Source: Niebla homalea
Lineage: Eukaryota > Ascomycota > Lecanoromycetes > Lecanorales > Ramalinaceae
Direction of reading: 5' to 3'
Assembly: GCA_019925105.1 (NCBI GenBank)
Contig: JAHGAU010000008.1
Location: 806,001-870,000, forward strand
DNA length: 64,000 nt
Shown here: positions 32,739-42,596 of the stretch, piece by piece
Layout of the letters: each line of letters starts with the position of its first letter
Position numbering within the stretch: the first letter of the stretch is position 1
Program-made: the position numbers and the translations under genes
The notes under the pieces: generated by a model
Told to the model about the DNA's origin: nothing
Databases searched by the model: none
Seen by the model: the letters and a program-made list of their open reading frames with translations, nothing else

Positions 32739-33540
32739 TTACTGAGCCAGGCCAATCACGCCACAAGCTGGTCGTGCACCCGCATTACCGGTGGTCTTAC
32801 TCTGCTCGTGGCCGCCCTTGCCAAGATCGTCAGTGCCGGCATGAACGACAAGTGTTCTGCCGACAACGCTCTCGGGCCCGATCAGTTTGACCAGCTTATC
32901 GCTGATGGAACCCTGGGAATTCCCTTGGCCGTCAGTCTTGAAGTTGCCCAGGTCGCCTACATGGCGGACGTCGTCGGTGGGGGCACCGTGCTCCTTGCCG
33001 AATGGATTGACTGTGGAGATTACGTGAAAAGTCAGAGGAGTGTTGAGAAAATGAAACGAAAGTAAGCAGGCTTACAGTGGGGGCCAGCACTGGTGCAGCC
33101 GTTGGTATTGTCTCCGAATTGGTGAACGTGCATGCCACGTTCTGCGGAGGCATCGCTGCCTTTAATGTTGTAGGAGATGGATGTTGGGGAGGACTCGGAC
33201 GATTGCTCGAAGGTCACAGTGCCCGAGACACTGGCGTCACCTCGAAGAACGGCAACTATTAAAGAGCGGCTCGTCAGCTCCTTACATTATTTGGGATTCG
33301 ATCCGCTCAAGAGGCTGGAGATGGACAAATGGGATGGGAAAGAAGCAGTCGTCATGACAGCAAGGGCCAAGTAAAATCAGGATCTGGGCTCAATAGACCA
33401 TCGATTTTGGAGGCTCTGCGCTTGATCACTGATAAGGGCGCTGCCACAAGGGTTCACAGAAACATGCTCAAACATGCTCGATAGCTCACGTGGCAACGGG
33501 AAGACAGTAGCCCTTCCTGTGACGTACCTGCTTTGACCAT
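32739..33540 (-). CDS. SOD1: Cu,Zn superoxide dismutase
   Basis: Converts superoxide to oxygen and hydrogen peroxide in cytosol and mitochondrial intermembrane space. Three exons: 33540-33528 (only 13 nt, MVKA plus one base), 33255-33076 and 33010-32739. The introns are 272 nt (GTACGT...AATAG) and 65 nt (GTAAGC...CACAG), and the product is 154 aa, the standard length. Metal ligands are all visible: HVHQFGD (Cu), GPHFNPF and the [13 protein letters not shown] loop (bridging His and Zn ligands), and [13 protein letters not shown] (Cu His). The C-terminus is ACGVIGLAQ, with the disulfide Cys partner present. The tiny first exon is conserved in fungal SOD1 genes, and its location was found from the matching ATGGTCAAAGC and phase. 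The gene appears fully intact although surrounded by gene-poor DNA. Confidence 0.95.
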
Positions 33541-35188
33541 TTTGACTGATTTGGATTGAGTTAAATTGAGTATTTAATAACTAATATAAGGCAGAACTCT
33601 TTCTTCTGGTGAGGTTCAAGACTTCTCTGAAATTCGACAAATTCTCTGATGAGTGTTGGAATCGTTTTGGAGTTGAAAAAGCTAACGGACGAAGGGCCAA
33701 TGCATGGTGGGGTAAGCTGCATCATTGATCCTTGGACATACGTCACGCATGCCCAATTACATTATCGATAATCAATGGGTGAATGCTTCCAATGGAGCAT
33801 GGACGATCATCTAGGACATCAAGACAGCATCTCCCTCAGCCGACGGCCGTGCACCGGACGCCACTACGCCATAATGGTCAACAGGTTCATATCATGATCA
33901 CCAGATTCGATATCGCATTCCTCTCACCAGTCACATAGCAGCATTAGGATGTAATGGAGGGGCTGCAGCCTTTTCTGGAAGGTGGTAAAGAAGGATTGTA
34001 GCCGCATAACAGCAGCAGGGTTGGAAAAAGGATCCGAACATCGGGTTTGTGACACGTGATGAGAACGTGGCCTTGGCACCCTGCGCATTCGACAATCCAC
34101 AATTCGACATGATTGTTTGAGGCAATTTAATCACAATAATCTAGGAGCTCTTGGAAGCTTCAGCATGATTGGGTCTCCTAAGTTTATGCGCTGTGAGCTA
34201 TAAGCAATTATTGCATTTCAACCTTCGCACACATGCAATAATTGGATCGTCCCAAGCGTCTTTTGATCGAAGTTTGTCCTCGCTCCTCGTTCTTCTACCA
34301 CGCTCATATCCTGAAGAACTATTCGGTGGAGCCGCAAGCGAGAAGGGCATCCCATGATCCCATCCTCTCCAGCCGCCCAACCCCTAAGCAATCGATTGGC
34401 AGCACCCAACTCCCTCTCTTACATAAACGCTTGAGCAACAGTGACGACGGTGGCAGTTGGGTCTGTCCGGCGCTAATGGAAAGGGGTTCCGCGTGGGGAG
34501 CCAGCAAAATTGACTTTCTTCTACGGAGTACGGTACTCTCTCTACGAGAATCTTGATACCCTTATCCTTGCTCCCTTGTAGAGATTTGGTGGGCTGGGTC
34601 ACTAGAAGGGCTAAAGAAGCCACATCTGTTCCCCACCAACGGGCCACTACAACCGGAGCGTAACAGCAGCAAATCTTAAACAAGCTCGTGAGGGACATTA
34701 CGGATTATTCTCATCAAACGTTCAATTCCATCTTCAATTTGCTCCACGGTAATTTCGCAGCCTCCTACCGCGTAACGGCTCCACCTACGCCAATATTCGC
34801 TTGCTCTTCTTCATGTCTCCTCTCTTTGCTTTGCGTCGTTCTCCTTGTCTCGGCCAACACCATCTCCTCCTGCGCAGTGCTGCTATTCGTTGACACCATT
34901 CGGCTCGGTGGAGTCGTAGAGGTGCATTGGTGAGTGAAAATCCCCTAATGCGCCAAGAGCACCACGAACAATTTTTTCGTCGATGGAACTCCGCATGATC
35001 TTCCCCTTGTCCAGAGACCATTCGCCCGACTGTCTCGTGTAACTTGACATCACGTTCTACGATGGCTCAGGGCTTGACCTGTGCTAACCTCGACTCTGTG
35101 AAGAACTCAGAGTGCTGGACCGAATCTCAACTCCTCCCTCATCCAATTGATCACACACTCTCGCCATCATTCTTGAATCGCACTTTCA
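33541..35188. other. Intergenic region upstream of SOD1 (1.65 kb)
   Basis: Contains the presumed divergent promoters of SOD1 and the gene at 35189. The final 400 bp are CT-rich and leader-like. No gene seen. Confidence 0.35.
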
Positions 35189-36727
35189 ATGTCCAATATG
35201 TCAGGGTATGACCCGCAGTCATGGCAGGTACCGATGCGGCAGGCATCTTGGGAGCAAGGACCTCTGTCAGCTGGTTTGAGTAGGCATCCACGGGCCAAAG
35301 AGTCGTTGGACTTGCACGTCTAACCATACTCCAGATGCCGGCCCTTCAATGCAACAACAAAATCAGCAAAGCCGTGACTTGGCCGGGGCTTTCAATACTC
35401 AATATGAAGGTATCCATCTTCTCCGTCCCCACATCTACCAAGGTCTCGGCTCCGCGCTGTATCAATACTGGGGCTTCCCCTACTGCGAGCCAGCCGTGGG
35501 ACATGTCACAGGAAAGTTGTGCCACAGGCGCTGACTGAGGCGCAGAGGTCGAAAGAGCACTAGACAACATGTCAAAAAGTACCAACAAGGTGTACGCAAT
35601 GCACCCGCGACGGGACTCCATGCCCATGATGGGAGGGGCACCTCCGCCCTTTACCGACTTCGGTGTGTGCCATTGGTCTCCATAATAGAAGGTCCACGCT
35701 TACTCGAGTTGCAAGGGCCACGGATACCACAACGTCACTCGGTCGACTATGACCAGATGCGTCCACAGTCGAGCTCGAACCTGCAAAGCTACTATGCCAA
35801 CCAGCGGCACCAACCTAGACCGAATGAAGCTGAGCAGGTGATGCAAGCAAAACGTCGAATGGCTGCACAGCGAGAACGAGAGCTTCGAAATTATCATCAG
35901 GAGCAGCAATACAATCGAAGTGCGTATGGTCATGCTCCAGCTGGAGTACCAAGCTGATTGCTCCAGACGTCAATGTTCGCGGAGGATCCGATCGCGCCAT
36001 CAGTCCTAATACCATGAACGAGGAAGAAAGGCGAGAGCTGATTGCACGTCAGCATCGCGCGTTGTATGGAAGCGAGCAAGCCCCCTTCTTCGATGAAGAG
36101 AGCCATACCCCAAAACCCTTGAATGCAGCATCTGGCCCTACAAGCTCAGCAGCAGGTCGCGGACCATCTCCACGCAATTATGACCCGTTCAACCTGGGTG
36201 TAGGACAAGGCCAATCTCAGGTGAAGATGGAGGAAAGCGGTCAGCTCAATCCACACGAACCCAGTCAACAAGGTGGTAATGGCCCGTCTCCAAAGCCTCA
36301 GGCAGGCAACTCCCACGAGAACAACACCGCGTCGCCAGCATCCAATCCGCCTAGCCAGACATTCAGCCTTTTCGAAAGCGCAGCTCAGCAATCCAGTCGG
36401 ACATCAACTTCGTCCCCAGGCGGATCTCCTCCTCGACCAGGCAAGACCATTGGTCCTGGAGTCGCGCCAATTGGGACACGGCCTGCGCAAGCGAGCAACC
36501 CAGCGTTCAGCAAGCGATCGGGCACCCCGTCACAATCCCCTCTTAGCCAGGGGCTTTTGGCCAACGACAGTCGAAGAAACGCAGGCAACGATCGATCAAC
36601 CTCTTCGGCGTCGAATCCTTCTAGTGGTGTAATCAAAGATTCTAATACCAGTGCATGGGGAAGCAGCAGTGGCGTTTGGGGCAACAGTGGGAACAATAAT
36701 AAATCCGTTGGGGCTGTTTGGGGATAG
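35189..36727 (+). CDS. Disordered fungal protein with VWG C-terminus, 413 aa
   Basis: Five exons, 35189-35273, 35335-35409, 35546-35662, 35716-35919 and 35967-36727, all in phase, give 413 aa. The product resembles an uncharacterised Pezizomycotina family with this layout: MSGYDPQSWQ start, AFNTQYEEVERALDNMSKS helix, RRDSMPMM, then SNLQSYYANQRHQPRPNEAE, the charged helix QVMQAKRRMAAQRERELRNY and EEERRELIARQHRALYG. A long Ser/Pro-rich tail follows, containing QQSSRTSTSSPGGSPPRPGK and GVAPIGTRP, and the chain ends in GVWGN...GAVWG. Function is unknown. The two helical blocks may mediate binding while the tail is disordered. The second intron (136 nt) could hide an extra exon, but homology joins directly across it. 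Confidence 0.85.
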
Positions 36728-37280
36728 GCATATACCCATTGCATGCATCGTCTTCATTTACAGGGGGCTACGATTATTGGGCGCGGGTGCTTTGCTTGCA
36801 TGTTCGGGTGTTCCGTGACAATGATTGGGGCATGTTGGGCATGTTTTGCATGGTAGGCTCCTGGGTGGGTTCATAGTAGGCTCATGTTGGGCTGGACATC
36901 TCTTCTCGCATGGCGTGTGCGTTAGGCTAGGACATCTTTACTCGTCTCGACGACCGTTGAAAAGTGGTAGCGAGTAGCAATGGAAGAAATTTCTCACCCA
37001 TTCGTGCTGTATGTAGTATGTACTATATTACGCAAATGTTATTGATCCGCCAAGTCTAATGAATAATAACCGCACCAGAGCTTTCCAATGAATGATTTAT
37101 AACTTTTGTCGTACCCGAGGGACAGGCTGTCTAACCTGTTTCCGTTCCGCCCATCTCCGTCATAAGTTGAGCCCCTTTGGTGGGGCTCGACGGCCATCAA
37201 AATTCTTCTCTTTTCAACATCCCCATCAGGAATAACGACTATCCCTACAACAAACTTAGTTCACACGAGTACTTTGCAAT
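36728..37280. promoter_or_regulatory. Intergenic region upstream of TAL1
   Basis: 3' region of the VWG protein gene and promoter of TAL1. The last 80 bp are a CT-rich leader. No specific site identified. Confidence 0.35.
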
Positions 37281-38487
37281 ATGACTTCCTCGCTTGATCA
37301 GCTCAAAGCGTCTGGCACGACTGTCGTCTGCGACAGCGGTGATTTTGCTACCATTGGGAAATACAAGCCTCAAGATGCGACAACAAACCCATCCCTCATT
37401 CTCGCCGCCAGCAAAAAATCCGAATATGCAAAGCTCATCGATGTAGCTGTCGCTTATGGCAAGGACCATGTAAGTGATACTATACATCTGGCTTTGGCGT
37501 GACTTCCATATTGGTCCTGCAGGAGCTGCCCCACTTGCATAATATCGCATTGCTGACAGTGAGGGTCATTAGGGTAAATCAATAGAAGAGAAGGTTGACT
37601 CCACTCTCGACCGATTGCTGGTCGAATTCGGGAAAGAAATCCTCGCCATCGTTCCCGGCAGGGTCTCAACGGAGGTCGATGCTCGCTTCTCATTTGACAT
37701 TCAAGGTTCTATCAACAAAGCTCTCCACATCATTGACGTGAGCACGGTTCCCTTCCAGCACATGCACGCTATTGGCTGATATCGAAGCAAGCTCTACAAA
37801 TCGATTGGCATCGACAAGTCTCGCATTCTGATCAAGCTCGCCAGCACGTGGGAGGGTGTAAAAGCTGCTCACGAGCTTCAATCGAAGCACGGCATCAATT
37901 GCAATCTTACCCTCATGTTCTCCCTGCCTCAAGCGATCGCGGCCGCTGAAGCCGGCGCATTCCTCATCTCACCTTTTGTCGGCCGTATTCTTGATTGGTA
38001 CAAGGCGGCCAATAAGAAGGAATACTCGCCTCAGGAAGATCCCGGGGTCAAGAGTGTGCAGGAGATCTTCAACTACTACAAGAAATTCGGCTACCAGACC
38101 ATTGTTATGGGTGCCAGCTTCCGGAATAAGGGTGAAATCACAGAGCTGGCAGGCTGCGACTATCTGACCATTGCGGTACGTTCCCTCTTTTGGAGTGCAA
38201 AACAATCGATGTAAACAAGAGATGTGCTGATATTGAACGATTCACAGCCAAACCTTCTTGAGGAATTGTACGGCAGCAAGGAGGACATTCCCAAGAAGTT
38301 AGATGCCGCAGACGCTGGATCACTGAGCATCGAGAAGAGGTCCTACCTGAACAACGAAGAAAAATTCCGGTTCGACTTCAACGAGCAGGCAATGGCCGTG
38401 GAGAAGCTGCGCGAGGGTATCAGTAAATTCGCTGCCGACGCGAATGCACTCAAAGCAATTCTCAAGGAGAAAATCGAGAAGGCTTGA
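37281..38487 (+). CDS. TAL1: Transaldolase
   Basis: Transfers a dihydroxyacetone unit between sugar phosphates in the non-oxidative pentose phosphate pathway (cytosol). Four exons, 37281-37469, 37573-37737, 37792-38175 and 38248-38487, give 325 aa, the usual size. Visible motifs: [25 protein letters not shown] (N-terminal signature with the conserved TTNPS), [13 protein letters not shown], the Schiff-base lysine in [12 protein letters not shown] (K133), [23 protein letters not shown] and the C-terminal [19 protein letters not shown]. All introns are phase 0. No anomalies. Confidence 0.96.
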
Positions 38488-39016
38488 GCAAGTAGACAAA
38501 CTGCGGCTTTGGGTAACATCGACATGCCTCTGATAGAACAGATTGACGTCTTTCTAGCAAACTGAAAACGAATTTCCGATCATTCAAGATATGCGCTGTA
38601 CATAGAATGCCACCCATTCTGCTGTTGAACGTTGTTCCGCCGTCCCTTTACCTATGATACTTTTGTGAGCTTAGACGCCTTTATGTCAACGTGTCGTACA
38701 GACCAGACTTGAAGTGCATGTGCCGGGACAGTCAGCAGGACTACATTTCGATGGACACCATACTCTGCTAAAGATTTTGAAACCTGAACGCCCCTTTCTC
38801 AAGCTTCGGCAAACCTACCGTTGACAAATCCCCGCAAAACCAACACGAATCTTTGGTCCCTTGGTCGGCAATAACAAGGACAGTGGGGGCTAACGACCGA
38901 ATAGATTGATCGACAGTGTAAGCTACTCATGACATATCGAGGCCGCTTCGGCGGGCCTTGGTCACCACCTCCCATGCTCACATCCATCTCGCTCCACTCC
39001 CCCGAGAGTCTTCCCA
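38488..39016. other. Intergenic region (529 bp)
   Basis: TAL1 3' region and promoter of the dehydrogenase gene. Nothing else seen. Confidence 0.35.
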
Positions 39017-40252
39017 ATGGCCGTCTCCCTCGCCGGCAAAACTGCCATCGTCACAGGCGCCGGGTCTGGTTCGTGAAACCATTTCCTCTATCTGCTCCAG
39101 AACGTACCTGCACCGGCAAATGAGCGCAGCATAGGTTGCTGACATGCCTTACCTTCGCTCTACACAGGCATCAATCTAGCATTCACCCGTCACCTCCTCG
39201 CCCGCCAATGCAACGTCCTCCTTGCCGACCTCTCATTGCGGCCCGAAGCAGAAGATCTTGTGCATCGGCATAGCAGCCGCACCAAGCTCTCCCACGGCCG
39301 CGCCGTCTTCCAGAAGACCGACGTTCGGGCATGGGTCGATCTAGACGGCATGTTCGAGCGAGCGAAGCAGGAGTTTGGAGGGCAGGTCGAAGTCGTGTGT
39401 CCGGGGGCAGGGGTGTATGAGCCCGTACGTCTTGCTCTCTTACACTACAGCCCTTCTTTCCTTTCAATAGCGAGGTCTTTGCTCTCCACGGTGCTGCTAC
39501 AAGGGGCCTCATCTTCTGAATGGACACATCACTGACGCGTTCCATCATTGCCCCTTCAATAGACCTGGTCCTCTTTCTGGCACCCACCCGGCTCCCCCGG
39601 CTCCAGGGATGACCCTGGGGGCAATCGCTACGCATCCCTGGACATCAACCTCACGCACCCCATCCGCACCACCCAACTTGCCATCCAGCATTTCCTCGCC
39701 GGCTGTGCTTCCTCCTCTTCCCCTTCCTCCTCCACCACTACTTCTCCTCAACAGCCGTCACCAAACCTAAATGTCGTGCACATCTCCTCCATCGCGGGCC
39801 AACGCACCCCCATGCCCGCTACCATCTACAACGCCACCAAACATGCCATCAACGGTTTTGTCCGGTCGTTAGCACCCCTCGACAAATCCCTCGGCGTACG
39901 GGTCACGTGTGTTGCACCGGGCTGTATTAAGACGCCCTTGTGGACGGACAATCCTGACAAGATGCGCTTGATGACGGAGGAGGATGAGTGGGTCACGCCG
40001 GAGGAGGTGGCGGATACAATGGGAGCACTTGTAGGTGGGGAGGAGGTGGAGGTACAGGCTGTGGGGGGAGAGGAAGGAGGGAGAAGGGTAAAGGTGGAGG
40101 GAGGGCTGGTGGTGGAGGTGAGTAAGGGGAGAAGGAGGGTGGTGGTACATTATGGGGATCCGGGGCCGGAGACGAGGGCGGGAAACACCGTCAGTGGGAT
40201 GGATGCTGAGGAAGAGGGCATTCTGAAGAGATTGGGGAGGGAAGGGTTATGA
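39017..40252 (+). CDS. Short-chain dehydrogenase/reductase, 332 aa
   Basis: Classical SDR oxidoreductase using NAD(P). Three exons, 39017-39068, 39168-39424 and 39563-40252, give 332 aa. The first intron splits the nucleotide-binding glycine motif, restored by splicing as TAIVTGAGSGINLAFTRHLL. Further motifs: LLADLSLRPEAE (acidic residue after beta-2, favouring NAD), NVVHISSIAG (catalytic Ser), the catalytic YNATK, and VAPGCIKTPLW after the active site. The pattern is closest to fungal proteins annotated as 15-hydroxyprostaglandin dehydrogenase-like. The substrate cannot be told from sequence. A Ser/Thr-rich insert (GCASSSSPSSSTTTSPQQ) lies before the active-site serine strand. The canonical NNAG motif reads CPGAGVYEP here, a deviation worth noting. 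Confidence 0.88.
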
Positions 40253-40571
40253 GGAAGTGTGAGTAGGAAGGCTTTTGGGCAATGATGTCAGTGATTTGGA
40301 TGTTGACATCTTTGAGCGGAGAGTAAGCATTTTCTGCATGGTCAAATCGTCCAAAATGCCGTTCGTCTTGATGATCAACCATCAATGGTCAAATACGACC
40401 CCAGTTTCGGACTAGCGTGTAGACGACCGTCTTTCTAAAGAGTCACTTTCATTGGTTGTTCTCTTCCTCATACGTCCCGACCAGTATCGTTTCGTTGATT
40501 TACACCAGCAGAATTAGGATGCTTCTGTTTCGTTTGATCTGAAGATTATTCTATCATTTCCTTTGGTGTAG
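40253..40571. other. Intergenic region (319 bp)
   Basis: No feature recognised. Confidence 0.3.
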
Positions 40572-42058
40572 ATGGACCCGAGCACTCCTGGTCGAAGGGA
40601 ACAGGCTTCCCAACATGGAGAGCGGCTGTCCAACTCCAGCCTTGACGAAGTATTGGCTTATAATCTTTCTCCTTACTCCTCCACAGTAAAAGCTTCTGGT
40701 GGTTCTAGCCAAGAGGACACCGTCATGGCTCCTCAACCCACTTCTTCCTGCTCCCCGGTCGGATCTCCAGGTCCATTTGGCCAGCAGACGAGCCTTGATA
40801 CCCTGTCGGCCTCCCATTCTTCTTCTCAATCTTCGGGTCCTTCTGGCCAAGAGAGGAGCCTGGACTGTGTCATGACCTCCGCGGCTCCTTCTCCTGGATT
40901 TGACAAGTACTGGACCCGCCCTCTTCACCCCTTAATTAGAGACTGGCACGTGTCAGTGCTCAAGATGCGCTTTTACGGAAACGATGAGCTCCTAAGGGCG
41001 AACAAGTAGCCAGTAAGCGACAACGCAAAATCAACCCATCATCAACCAAAATTCGTGTGTCCGTGGACGACCATCCATTTCTGATCAAGAAAACCAATCC
41101 CTGCAGGTGTTTCGTGGAGGTGACAGACATCACCCGTTATCGATACATGTTTGGCGGCATCAAATCCTTCCCCGGGGTGTCAGTCAAGCTGAGGATTGCT
41201 GCTAGATTAGCAGGGGAACCTTCTGTTACCCTGTCCATGCTGGTCAGCAGGGATAGCGGAGTTGGGGCAATTTTGAGCGATCCGGAGTCATATTCAGGGT
41301 TCGACTTGGTGTGGGAACCCTACGTCAGGACTGCAAGTGGCTATCGAGTGGAGCAGTTTAGCTACACCAGTCTAGCAGAAGATGCCAGAGGATGATTTGT
41401 CCCAAATAACTGTTGTAACAATGCAGACGAACGGCTTTCGGGTTGGAAGACCGTACGATCCGACTTATTGGGAGGAGGTCCCTACTGTGATGCACCAACA
41501 ATTCATTGCAGCCTACGGTGCAAAAACTCTGAACTACATATCAGGAGAGGAAATACCATTGCAGTTTCGATTCTGGTTCCGTTCTCCAGAGCCTGCTCCA
41601 GTCTGGTTTCGAGCCGTTGGCAGTCCATTCGTGCGATGGGTACGAGACCGTGCTCTTCTGAGTGAGGTCTTCTATGGTGCGGATACCCAAACCAAAGTTC
41701 GACTCGACGGTCGAATCCGCAACTCAAAAGGGAGAACAGTGAACTCAGGAAGCGTGCATCAGAAGTTGAAGAGAAGTTCAAGGAATCTGAACGCAAAGTT
41801 CACAATCTCACCCAAGCACTGACCACAGCAAATTCAAGCAGTGCTGCTGCATTGCCGATCTCGAAGACGAAGGCTCCCACGAGCCCGGAATCAACCATCG
41901 ACCTTGAGCTTTCGAACAAAGGCAGCCAGACCTTGCGAGGCTGGGTGAACTCCAATTCCGACGATGCCGTGGTAGGGAGAGGCGCCATAGCAGCCCAAGG
42001 TCGTAGACTAAGAAGCAGCAAAGGAAGCAAAGGAAGATCGATGTCCCCTCCTCGTTGA
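40572..42058 (+). pseudogene. Unknown gene with broken or unresolved reading frame
   Basis: Three coding-like segments follow each other on the plus strand but in different frames. First is a Ser/Pro-rich N-terminus from the ATG at 40572 to about RPLHPLIRDWH. Second is EQVASKRQRKINPSSTKIRV with DHPFLIKKTNPCRCFVEVTD and YRYMFGGIKSFPGVSVKLRI (40997-41392), reachable through a possible 47-nt GTGTCA...CTAAG intron. Third is DDLSQITVVTMQTNGF... (41382-), followed by a coiled-coil tail in the earlier frame (LKRENSELRKRASEVEEKF) ending at 42058. I could not find a convincing splice solution for the last two frame changes. The gene is therefore either damaged or uses introns I cannot see. Family not recognised; the coiled-coil tail is the only clear feature. 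Confidence 0.45.
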
Positions 42059-42225
42059 CGCCTTCATCGCCCATCGGGACTCACAACGTGAAAGCTAAGG
42101 AAGCAATCTGAGGACATATGGTGGGGCACGCGAGACCCTAAGAAGGTCAGGTGGCATGCGAACTTAGAGAGAGTCAGGTGGTTTCACATAATTTGGCGAA
42201 ACTAGGACGGACTCAATCACTTAGA

Positions 42226-42248
42226 TAACCTGTCTTCGAAGCAGGTTA
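42226..42248. repeat. Near-perfect palindrome
   Basis: TAACCTG-T-CTTCGAAG-CAGGTTA: two 7-bp arms around the 8-bp palindrome CTTCGAAG, broken by a single extra T. It could be a protein-binding site or a short hairpin; no known motif recognised. Confidence 0.5.
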
Positions 42249-42357
42249 CCTCTAGGCACAGCTATTGAGATACTAGGCTGAGTATTGGCTGTTCTGAAAA
42301 TGAAATGGACAAGCGTGATTGGCTGATTCTACATCTTCATTTCTCTTGCTCTTTGCA

Positions 42358-42546
42358 TGCATGCGGAGACTATCTAGAGAGAGGCCTGCTCAATCCTACA
42401 AGCCATTACTTTCGCTCGGTGTGCATACTCAACGATCTGGAGAGGCCAGCTCAATCCCCCGAATTATGGCCTTGGCCCTCTTTGTGTATACAAAACGATC
42501 CCGAGAGACCAGCTCCATTCCACAACCAACCCCTACCTTTCTCCAA
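42358..42546 (+). repeat. Three-copy 63-bp tandem repeat
   Basis: Units start near 42358, 42421 and 42484. Their shared core is ACGATCTGGAGAGGCCAGCT followed by CAATCC. The period of 63 keeps one reading frame open (RLSRERPAQS / QRSGEASSIP / KRSRETSSIP), but no gene is supported around it. Confidence 0.55.
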
Positions 42547-42596
42547 ACATGCCAGGACCAGCCACGGACACCCCTTAACGCAAGCGCGCCCACATA

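Larger units (their letters stand above)
42059..42596. other. Intergenic region with palindrome and 63-bp tandem repeat
   Basis: Holds a 23-bp near-palindrome at 42226-42248 and three copies of a 63-bp unit at about 42358-42546, both listed separately. Confidence 0.45.

Noticed and set aside
33285..33312. tRNA-like T-arm sequence (GGATCGAATCCC on the minus strand)
   Set aside because: No matching acceptor stem, anticodon arm or D-arm could be drawn around it; it lies in the first intron of SOD1 or nearby.
33931..34698. Possible repeat: GCTGCTGTTA near 34.0 and 34.66 kb
   Set aside because: Similarity is limited to about 14 bases of simple sequence and flanks do not align.
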